Below are positions 1-5,167 of a stretch of 5,538 nt of DNA, piece by piece. The DNA comes from Bdellovibrionales bacterium. GTDB taxonomy: Bacteria > Bdellovibrionota > JAFGOL01. The position numbers were made by a program, and so were the translations under genes. A model generated the notes under the pieces. That model did no database searches and had not been told where the DNA came from. It saw nothing but the letters and a program-made list of their open reading frames with translations. Positions within the stretch are counted from its first letter, which is position 1. The number at the start of each line of letters is the position of its first letter. Location: positions 1 to 5,538 of the forward strand of contig JAKIZQ010000072.1 in assembly GCA_022707945.1 (NCBI GenBank), in the 5' to 3' direction.

Positions 1-248
1 TTCCGTATCTTCCCCTCTACAAGAACCATAGATCCTTTTCTTAGAGACTTTTCACACGCATCTGCTGTTTTTCCCCAAACAACGACCTTGTGCCAATCAG
101 TCCTTTTGATCTTCTCTCCATCTCCAGACTTAATAAAATCATTTGTTGCAATACTAAAATTAGCGACTTTTCTTCCTGTGCTTGTTGATACACATCTTGG
201 ATCAGCACCAAGATGACCCACAAGTACCACTTTGTTAGTAGAATTCAT
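1..248 (-). CDS. ssb: Single-stranded DNA-binding protein SSB, N-terminal 82 codons (3' end beyond window)
   Basis: This gene encodes the OB-fold protein that coats single-stranded DNA in replication, recombination and repair. I translated the 82 visible codons by hand. The N-terminus MNSTNKVVLVGHLGADPR (residues 1-18) matches the family opening (NKVxLxGxLGxDP). NFSIAT (30-35), DWHKVVVWGKTAD (51-63) and KGSMVLVEGKI (71-81) match the later OB-fold strands, with the aromatic residues W52 and W58 in usual places. The ATG at 248 is preceded by a strong GGAGGTG (261-255) with a 6-base spacer, which settles the start. The rest of the OB fold and the acidic C-terminal tail lie outside the window. 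Upstream is a terminator rather than rpsF, so this is not the common rpsF-ssb-rpsR arrangement. It could therefore be a second ssb copy, but that cannot be judged here. The promoter must lie within 249-364. A TATAAA (plus-strand tttata, 339-344) is a possible -10 box, but I see no good -35 box. Confidence 0.93.
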   Translation of the reverse strand, partial: MNSTNKVVLVGHLGADPRCVSTSTGRKVANFSIATNDFIKSGDGEKIKRTDWHKVVVWGKTADACEKSLRKGSMVLVEGKIR

Positions 249-364
249 GCTCTACACCTCCAAAAAAATATATGAATATATAAAGCAAGAGCACTACCTA
301 CTCTTAACAAAGACAAAGCTAATAATAATGTTCGGATATTTATACTATTTGTATGAAAGATATA

Positions 365-394
365 AATGGGCAGGCTATTTTTAGCCTGCCCATT
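365..394 (-). terminator. Rho-independent terminator after the DUF378 gene
   Basis: A perfect 13-bp stem (365-377 pairing with 382-394, GC-rich core GGGCAGGC/GCCTGCCC) closes a 4-base loop (378-381). On the minus strand the stem is followed by TTTATATCTTTC, a moderately T-rich tail. On the plus strand it is followed by AAAGACTAAG, with no T tract. It lies just downstream of the DUF378 stop codon (400-402), so it most likely ends that transcript and insulates ssb. The stem is strong; the broken T tract makes efficiency less certain. Confidence 0.85.
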
Positions 395-399
395 AAAGA

Positions 400-588
400 C
401 TAAGCTTTGAATGCACGGAAAAGATAAACGAGAGCAGAAATACCAACTAAGCTGTAAATTAATCTTGAAAAAACTGACATGTATCCAAATAGGAACGCAA
501 CAAGGTCAAAATTAAAGAGTCCTACCAATCCCCAATTTAAACCACCAACGATGGTTAAAACAGCACAGATCTTGATAATAGTCTTCAT
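400..588 (-). CDS. DUF378 family small membrane protein
   Basis: The 62-residue product matches the DUF378 (YuzA-like) family of small bacterial and archaeal membrane proteins. Their biochemical role is unknown. The family signature GGLNWGLVGLFNFD spans residues 15-28. Two hydrophobic segments, about residues 3-24 and 42-59, should form a helical hairpin in the cytoplasmic membrane, with the positively charged ends (K2, K6, R57, K61) suggesting both termini are cytoplasmic. Length is typical, so the gene looks complete. The start has an excellent AGGAGGG (602-596) with a 7-base spacer. It lies 50 bases after the exported-protein gene and could be co-transcribed with it. I see no convincing separate promoter in that gap: a TTGACT at 643-638 lacks a matching -10 box. 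The 365-394 hairpin ends the unit. Family assignment is confident; function is not known. Confidence 0.9.
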   Translation of the reverse strand: MKTIIKICAVLTIVGGLNWGLVGLFNFDLVAFLFGYMSVFSRLIYSLVGISALVYLFRAFKA

Positions 589-638
589 CTATAGTCCCTC
601 CTATTATGATGGAAATACTAAACCCAATATGACTAAAG

Positions 639-1067
639 TCAACTATATCTAAGGATAGAATTACTTAGAAAATATTTCATTGATGCATCAGAAATACCAC
701 CAAAGGGTTCTAAAAAAAGCATTATCTCCTCACAGTGCAAAAGAATGTCCCGCATGAGTTCCATATCAAGCTCCCTATTCGGCTGATACTTATTATCAGA
801 ATCACCAAAATAATCTGTTATGGTAAAACAATCCAAATTATTAAGTTCATTCTTTTCTATATTAGATATTATCCTTTTTACGCTGTTATCCTTTCCCTTA
901 CCTATATTATCTACAAGATCTTCGCCATATCTTGATATCAATTCTTCTCCTATTAAACTAACAAGAATATTACTGTTTTTAGCAATAGCCTCGTTATTAG
1001 ATTTTGGATCTTTGTCTGCTAAAAGAACTGTAGGTACAGCCAGTAAAATTATCAATATAGTTCTCAT
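639..1067 (-). CDS. Small predicted exported protein, function unknown
   Basis: I do not recognise this 142-residue protein. Residues 1-17 look like a Sec signal peptide: Arg2, a hydrophobic core from I4 to L16, and a plausible signal peptidase I site after LLA (15-17) before DKDPK. There is no lipobox cysteine. The mature part of about 125 residues is acidic and mostly helical in appearance, with two cysteines (C80, C112) that could form a disulfide outside the cytoplasm. There is no further membrane segment, repeat or catalytic motif that I can see. The ATG at 1067 follows an unusually strong AGGAGGG (1081-1075) with a 7-base spacer, which supports a real gene. Plus-strand ORFs crossing this region are judged to be shadows because they lack such a signal and have low-complexity composition. 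The leader contains competing hairpins around the ribosome binding site. It may share a transcript with the DUF378 gene downstream. Confidence 0.78.
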   Translation of the reverse strand: MRTILIILLAVPTVLLADKDPKSNNEAIAKNSNILVSLIGEELISRYGEDLVDNIGKGKDNSVKRIISNIEKNELNNLDCFTITDYFGDSDNKYQPNRELDMELMRDILLHCEEIMLFLEPFGGISDASMKYFLSNSILRYS

Positions 1068-1072
1068 TAAAG

Positions 1073-1104
1073 TGCCCTCCTCATATAAGAGGCATGATAT
1101 ATGA
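1073..1104 (-). promoter_or_regulatory. Possible RBS-masking hairpin pair in the leader of the exported-protein gene
   Basis: On the minus-strand RNA two mutually exclusive folds can be drawn. In fold A, TCATATA (1104-1098) pairs with TATATGA (1087-1081) and leaves most of the Shine-Dalgarno AGGAGGG (1081-1075) single-stranded. In fold B, TGCCTC (1094-1089) pairs with GAGGGCA (1079-1073), six pairs with one bulged base, burying the Shine-Dalgarno. A shorter GCCTC-based variant (1092-1089 with 1082-1079) is also possible. The pairing is read directly from the sequence. A regulatory role, such as translational control or a temperature response, is inference. Confidence 0.3.
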
Positions 1105-1161
1105 ATTAAGTGAAACTCTTTTTAAGGTTTTGTGAATTCTCTGTGAGATTAAAGAATGAGA

Positions 1162-2385
1162 TTAAAAGAACCAATAAGGTTTATAAGTAAGTATCTTTCT
1201 TTCTAGTTTAGTTACCATTTTTTTTGATTCTTCAGAAATAAAAGCATCTCCACCCTCAAGATATTCTATATGGAGCTCTTCATATATTTCCAATATGGAT
1301 TTTAATATTTTCAGTCTCTTGAACCTATTACGACTAAGTCTATTAAATAATGATAATGTTGAAAAAACAGTCTTAAATGATTCTACAAGTCCAAGTTCGT
1401 TTAAACTTTTTGCAACACTAGAACCAGAAAAAACAGCTTCTCCAAAAAAACCATTCCTGCCATCCCTTACCGTTACATCAAGGTCTTCCCAAAAGGCAGG
1501 GCCATGACTTGCTTTTCTTATGACCCACGCTCTTATAGAGACTGTAGGAGAACTAGATACCATCCTTACGGATTTCCTAAATTCAGACCTGGCCATATAT
1601 TTGTATTTTTTAAAAACATCTTCCCCATATTTTGAAAGTATATATCTTCCTAAACCAGCATAATAATTTTTTAGTATCCCTCCTAGTTCACAAGCGAGAA
1701 GAGCAGATCCACTATACTCCAGGGGAACTAGATATTCTTTATTAAAAAAAGAAGCAAATTCACGTCTAGCTTTTTTATTTTTATTTATGGAGACAACAGA
1801 GATCTTAAAACTTTTCTTTTCTACCACTTCTTTAGCGACGTTGCCACCACTAGCCCATATTATATTATCAAAAGATATCCCGTTCTTTTCAAGCCACCTG
1901 TGAGGTATATACCCTTTTCCTATAAACCCTTTAGAGACAAGAACATATTGTTTTTCTTTATATGAATGAGGGATACATTCCTTTATCTTGTCTATCATAG
2001 AAGGAATAACGTTAGCAGGAACACTGAGTATGATGTACCTGGCTTCTAATACTTTCTTAAGTTCATGTGTAAAATCAACATTAGACCCAAAATAATGAAC
2101 AAAACTTCTGTTGGTGCTTATCCTGGTAACAGAGCTAAAGATATTCCTTACAGGTTCTACGTCGTAAAACAATATATTCAGTTCTGGCCTTAAAGAAGCA
2201 TAAAGGGCCACACCAAAATCACCGGGTCCTATTATCCCAACATCATATGGACGATAAGTTGAATTTATATCAACTCCATCCTTATAAGAACCAAGTGCAG
2301 AGATAAAAGAATTATAGGAAGAATCGGACAAAGAAAGTTCAATTCTATTTAATGGTATCCCAGCCTCTATGAAACGGCTATACAT
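1162..2385 (-). CDS. Divergent GpsA-like NAD(P)-dependent glycerol-3-phosphate dehydrogenase family protein
   Basis: The family reduces dihydroxyacetone phosphate to sn-glycerol-3-phosphate for phospholipid synthesis in the cytoplasm. Over the 407 residues I see the Rossmann motif GPGDFG (53-58), SVPANVIPSMI (121-131), SKGF (151-154), SGGNVAKEV (179-187, replacing the usual SGPSFAxEV), ELGGILKNYYAGLG (233-246) with the expected catalytic lysine K239, and DLDVTVRDGRNGFFG (301-315) with D301, T305, R310 and N311. The protein is odd in three ways. There are about 50 residues before the dinucleotide motif where the family has only a few. The loop between T305 and R310-N311 is about two residues short, and the Gly before D301 is Glu. 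The C-terminus is also extended by a charged tail. No other ATG lies ahead of the Rossmann motif, so the extension seems real. The gene follows thyX by 11 bases with a weak ribosome binding site, suggesting coupled translation. Fold is confident; substrate is not. Confidence 0.8.
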   Translation of the reverse strand: MYSRFIEAGIPLNRIELSLSDSSYNSFISALGSYKDGVDINSTYRPYDVGIIGPGDFGVALYASLRPELNILFYDVEPVRNIFSSVTRISTNRSFVHYFGSNVDFTHELKKVLEARYIILSVPANVIPSMIDKIKECIPHSYKEKQYVLVSKGFIGKGYIPHRWLEKNGISFDNIIWASGGNVAKEVVEKKSFKISVVSINKNKKARREFASFFNKEYLVPLEYSGSALLACELGGILKNYYAGLGRYILSKYGEDVFKKYKYMARSEFRKSVRMVSSSPTVSIRAWVIRKASHGPAFWEDLDVTVRDGRNGFFGEAVFSGSSVAKSLNELGLVESFKTVFSTLSLFNRLSRNRFKRLKILKSILEIYEELHIEYLEGGDAFISEESKKMVTKLERKILTYKPYWFF

Positions 2386-2396
2386 TATTTAGGTCT

Positions 2397-3233
2397 CTAT
2401 TTTTCCACTACGAATGGTAGTTTCTTTGCTAGTGACTTAAAGCAACTTTTATTCTTATCTACCTCTTTACCAGAAAAAAGTTCTTTAAGTAAATTTGATT
2501 CTGTTCTAGATAATTTTGTTGAATAAAGAGTGTGCTCCTCAAATGACTCCCATGTATATGGACAAACTTTCTTTACTATCTCTGCCATAGCTTTTGCATA
2601 TTCACGTATCTCATATTGTGCATGATCATCTAATCTTAATCTCAAAAAATGCAAAAGGTTCTTTAGGTCTATTTGCCAATACCACTCTGTATAAAGGTTC
2701 AATGGTAAACATATCCTTGCCAGTTCTCTAGCTATTCCACTCTCTACCATTTCTGTATAACTTCTATAGGAATCGTCATTAAGCTCTTTTATTATATCAA
2801 GCACCTTTTGTTTTAGCTCAGCAGGTACTTCATCTGTTGATCTACCCTGTTTATTGTCTTTGCTCTGAAAAGAGATCATATCTTCTGAAGGAGAATAGAA
2901 TTCCTCTTTCATCACAGAATATCTTCCAGATACTTCATTCACCCTTGCTGTTCTATGACGTATCCATTGTCTTGCAACGAATATTGGAAGCTTGCAATGA
3001 AAAGTAAAAACAACCTGTTCAAAAGGTGAAGTATGTTCGTTCATCCAAAGATAATCTATTAACATCTTATCTTCTCTTACGGTCTTTGTACCTTCTCCAT
3101 AAGATACTCTTGCAGATTGTACTATTCTTGAATCATTGCCATAATAATCTACGAGCCTGACAAACCCTTTATCAAGCACCTTTATCTGTTTATCCATTAT
3201 CTGTTCTGCTTCATTCACTATTATGTGTCCCAT
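2397..3233 (-). CDS. thyX: Flavin-dependent thymidylate synthase ThyX
   Basis: ThyX makes dTMP from dUMP using methylene-tetrahydrofolate, FAD and NADPH, in place of the ThyA/DHFR route. The diagnostic motif RHRX7S is complete at R92-H93-R94 to S102, within RHRTARVNEVSGRYS (92-106). Other family blocks are ARVSYGEGTKT (41-51), HTSPFEQVVFTFHCKLPIFVARQW (67-90), LPLNLYTEWYW (176-186) and LRLRLDDHAQYEIREYA (197-213), where R200 aligns with the dUMP-site arginine of the family. At 278 residues it is longer than many homologues of about 220-250. It carries about 12 extra N-terminal residues before MDKQIKVLDKGFVRLVD and a Lys-rich C-terminal tail after about residue 240. The ATG at 3233 has AAGGGG (3247-3242) eight bases upstream; the ATG at codon 13 lacks a good site, so the longer form is preferred. 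It sits 13 bases after the PilZ gene in a tight operon. Confidence 0.97.
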   Translation of the reverse strand: MGHIIVNEAEQIMDKQIKVLDKGFVRLVDYYGNDSRIVQSARVSYGEGTKTVREDKMLIDYLWMNEHTSPFEQVVFTFHCKLPIFVARQWIRHRTARVNEVSGRYSVMKEEFYSPSEDMISFQSKDNKQGRSTDEVPAELKQKVLDIIKELNDDSYRSYTEMVESGIARELARICLPLNLYTEWYWQIDLKNLLHFLRLRLDDHAQYEIREYAKAMAEIVKKVCPYTWESFEEHTLYSTKLSRTESNLLKELFSGKEVDKNKSCFKSLAKKLPFVVEK

Positions 3234-3241
3234 ACCTTAAA

Positions 3242-3247
3242 CCCCTT
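3242..3247 (-). promoter_or_regulatory. thyX ribosome binding site overlapping the PilZ stop codon
   Basis: AAGGGG on the minus strand begins at the last base of the PilZ gene's TAA (3249-3247) and ends 8 bases before the thyX ATG (3233-3231). A ribosome finishing PilZ would sit on this site, so thyX translation is probably coupled to it. A second AAGG lies only one base from the ATG, too close to be the main site. Coupling is inference from spacing. Confidence 0.6.
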
Positions 3248-3792
3248 TATAGACTCAATCCGTCCTTTAATATTCCTAAAGAAAATGAAACTTTCTTTAT
3301 TTTTTCTTTTAAATCAAAGAAGTCCCTATACTCACCTATATTAGCCTTCTTAACAAGATACATTATCCTATCTACGTCTGGATTCTTCATTGTTATTAAC
3401 AGCAAGAGTTCTTCATAAACATATTTTATGTTAACCACATAGTTCTCAAGCAATATGGAACTTTCAAAAGGCGTATCTTCAAACTCTATTCCTATTCCCG
3501 GACTAACATAATCATCGTCAGAAACAGGTTCAACAACTCTCACTACCTTTCCTCGTGCCTGTACTGTTTTATCTGTACCCACAACAGGAAATAGACATCT
3601 AACGGATGAGCCAACCTTCAAAAAATCAACAGTCTCTATAAAAAGACCAGATACAGACACATCCCTTGCATAGTAAACCTTAGGAACACCATCAGCTGAA
3701 GTAGATACAAGAATAACCTTTGAGTTCAAAGGAGCTCTTGCATGTCTTCTTCTATTTATAAGACTATCACTCACACCAAAACGGCCAAACAT
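3247..3792 (-). CDS. PilZ domain protein, probable cyclic-di-GMP receptor
   Basis: PilZ domains bind the second messenger cyclic-di-GMP and switch motility, adhesion or envelope functions through a partner. With the start at 3792 the product has 181 residues. Both ligand motifs are intact: RxxxR at R15-R19 (in NRRRHARAPL) and DxSxxG at D44-S46-G49 (in RDVSVSGLFIE). The beta barrel ends with SPGIGIEFED (97-106). After it comes a segment of about 75 residues (107-181) that looks helical, rich in Leu, Lys and Glu, and that I do not recognise; it may hold a partner. The longest open frame starts at 3864, but that would overlap phoH by 53 bases and add 24 untypical residues. The ATG at 3792 has GGAGGT (3803-3798) with a 5-base spacer and sits 19 bases after the phoH stop. 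No GGDEF, EAL or flagellar gene is visible here, so the target process is unknown. Confidence 0.9.
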   Translation of the reverse strand: MFGRFGVSDSLINRRRHARAPLNSKVILVSTSADGVPKVYYARDVSVSGLFIETVDFLKVGSSVRCLFPVVGTDKTVQARGKVVRVVEPVSDDDYVSPGIGIEFEDTPFESSILLENYVVNIKYVYEELLLLITMKNPDVDRIMYLVKKANIGEYRDFFDLKEKIKKVSFSLGILKDGLSL

Positions 3793-3797
3793 GCGAT

Positions 3798-3803
3798 ACC
3801 TCC
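3798..3803 (-). promoter_or_regulatory. Ribosome binding site that fixes the PilZ gene start at 3792
   Basis: GGAGGT on the minus strand lies 5 bases before the ATG at 3792-3790 and inside the short phoH-PilZ gap. The upstream in-frame ATG at 3864 lies within phoH coding sequence. This is the reason for preferring the 181-residue PilZ protein over a 205-residue one. Confidence 0.85.
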
Positions 3804-3811
3804 ACTCTAAT

Positions 3812-5167
3812 TTAAAGTAGATTAGCTGAAAGCTCCGCAAGTTCAGAACGTTCGCCCTTAACAAGTGTTACGTGCCCAGCTATCTTTTGGTCCTTAAACC
3901 TTTCTACAACATAACTCAGACCATTGCTAGACGAATCAATATATGGGTTATCTATTTGGAAACAGTCACCAGTCAGAACTATTTTCGTGTAATTACCAGC
4001 CCTTGTAAGAATAGTCTTTATTTCATGCGGAGTAAGGTTTTGTGCTTCATCCACTATAAGATACTGATTAGCTATGCTTCTACCCCTTATATAAGTAAGT
4101 GGTTCTATGTTCAACATACCCTGATTGATTAATTCCTGCCACTTTCTTGCTCCACCGGGTCTTTTTTTGCCACCCTGTGCATTAGATTCACCAGAACCTA
4201 ATATATATTCAAGATTATCAAATATCGGTGCCATCCACGGATTAAGTTTTTCCTCTATATCTCCAGGAAGATAACCTATATCTTTCCCAAGAGGAAACAC
4301 GGGTCTAGACACCAAGAGTCTCGTATAAGTTCCATCATCTATCGTCATTGAAAGACCAGCCGCAAGAGCCAATAATGTCTTACCAGTACCAGCTTTACCT
4401 ATAATACTCACTAGTCTTATGTCGTCGTTAAGCAACATGTCCAATGCAAATATCTGTTCTACGTTCTTTGGAGTAATTCCCCACACACCTTCTAAAGCTC
4501 CCCTAAATAAAGGAACTATCATCGCTGTATTGAGATCATATCTACCCAATGCCGTGTGTGACCTGTCTGCAACATCTCTTAATATTATGTATTCATTAGG
4601 CAGGAGGCCTGCTGTATTCTTAAGCCCATCAAGATCTATTTTCTTTTCCTTATAAAAAGTATCGATATCTTTTTTCATGCATTCTATGTAACGAATACCA
4701 GAATATAGCTCGTCTACTTTTTGATCTCCAGGTTCATAATCCACGGCTTTAAGACCCAAAAGATCTGCTTTTATTCTTAAATTTGTATCTTTAGTTACAA
4801 AGATTACAGTCCTTCTGCTATCTATTTTTTTGTGTTTCATTGCTGTTGACAGAATAGCATTGTCAGCCTTGTTGTTATCGAACACTGCTGGTAGACCAAC
4901 GTTCTTGTCGTCTGGAATATCTATATAAAGGGTCCCTTTATTATCTAAAGAAACACCTTCCATAAGATTGCCCTTGCTTCTCATCTCGTCGATAAAACGA
5001 GAGATCTGCCTGGCATTTCTTCCGTTTTCCGTAAGGTCTTTTTTGAATTTATCTATTTCCTCTATTACAGTTATTGGGATAACGATGTCGTTTGCCCCAA
5101 ACTTGAGCATTGCAAGAGGATCGAACAACAGAACATTGGTATCCAGAACGAACGTTTTTCTTTTCAT
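3812..5167 (-). CDS. PIN domain-PhoH ATPase fusion protein (PhoH2 type)
   Basis: The 451-residue product joins an N-terminal PIN nuclease domain to a C-terminal PhoH NTPase, the PhoH2 (YlaK-like) architecture. Studied members unwind and cleave RNA with ATP; here that activity is inferred from family. The PIN domain (about 4-145) has its acidic metal site in VLDTNVLL (D9), VIEEIDKF (E36/E37), ADNAIL (D102) and VTKDTNLR (D127). The ATPase half (about 230-451) has Walker A GKAGTGKT (257-264), VSRPVFPLGKDIGYLPGD (286-303), Walker B LIVDEAQN (370-377) and the TGDCFQID block (399-406). Length is normal for the fusion and all key residues are present, so it should be active and cytoplasmic. The ATG (5167) overlaps the TGA of the DUF366 gene as ATGA, and GGGGGAAGG lies just upstream, so translation is likely coupled. 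The symbol phoH is often given, but the classic PhoH lacks the PIN domain. Confidence 0.96.
   Translation of the reverse strand: MKRKTFVLDTNVLLFDPLAMLKFGANDIVIPITVIEEIDKFKKDLTENGRNARQISRFIDEMRSKGNLMEGVSLDNKGTLYIDIPDDKNVGLPAVFDNNKADNAILSTAMKHKKIDSRRTVIFVTKDTNLRIKADLLGLKAVDYEPGDQKVDELYSGIRYIECMKKDIDTFYKEKKIDLDGLKNTAGLLPNEYIILRDVADRSHTALGRYDLNTAMIVPLFRGALEGVWGITPKNVEQIFALDMLLNDDIRLVSIIGKAGTGKTLLALAAGLSMTIDDGTYTRLLVSRPVFPLGKDIGYLPGDIEEKLNPWMAPIFDNLEYILGSGESNAQGGKKRPGGARKWQELINQGMLNIEPLTYIRGRSIANQYLIVDEAQNLTPHEIKTILTRAGNYTKIVLTGDCFQIDNPYIDSSSNGLSYVVERFKDQKIAGHVTLVKGERSELAELSANLL

Noticed and set aside
41..223. 60-codon minus-strand ORF
   Set aside because: It is the out-of-frame shadow of ssb; the ssb frame has the conserved OB-fold motifs and a strong ribosome binding site.
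269..281. AT-only dyad followed on the minus strand by seven T residues, just before the ssb ribosome binding site
   Set aside because: It resembles a weak terminator or attenuator, but the stem has only A-T pairs and almost no loop, so it is unlikely to be stable; AT-rich leaders often contain such sequence.
284..306. AGAG...CTCT quasi-palindrome in the ssb leader as an operator
   Set aside because: Only four to five pairs flank a long centre; this is within chance expectation.
634..643. TTGACT on the minus strand at the exported-protein stop as a -35 box for the DUF378 gene
   Set aside because: No -10 box better than three of six matches is found at 16-19 bases, so a promoter is not supported.
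735..1104. Two plus-strand ORFs opposite the exported-protein gene
   Set aside because: Low-complexity Ile/Leu-rich translations with no good ribosome binding site; the minus-strand gene has a signal peptide and a strong site.
1082..1161. Possible terminator after the GpsA-like gene
   Set aside because: No GC-rich stem followed by a T tract is visible; the small AAAC/GTTT pairing is too weak.
915..1640. Shared YGED-containing segment in the exported protein (YGEDLV) and the GpsA-like protein (YGEDVF)
   Set aside because: Only a handful of residues match and the surroundings differ; coincidence is the simplest reading.
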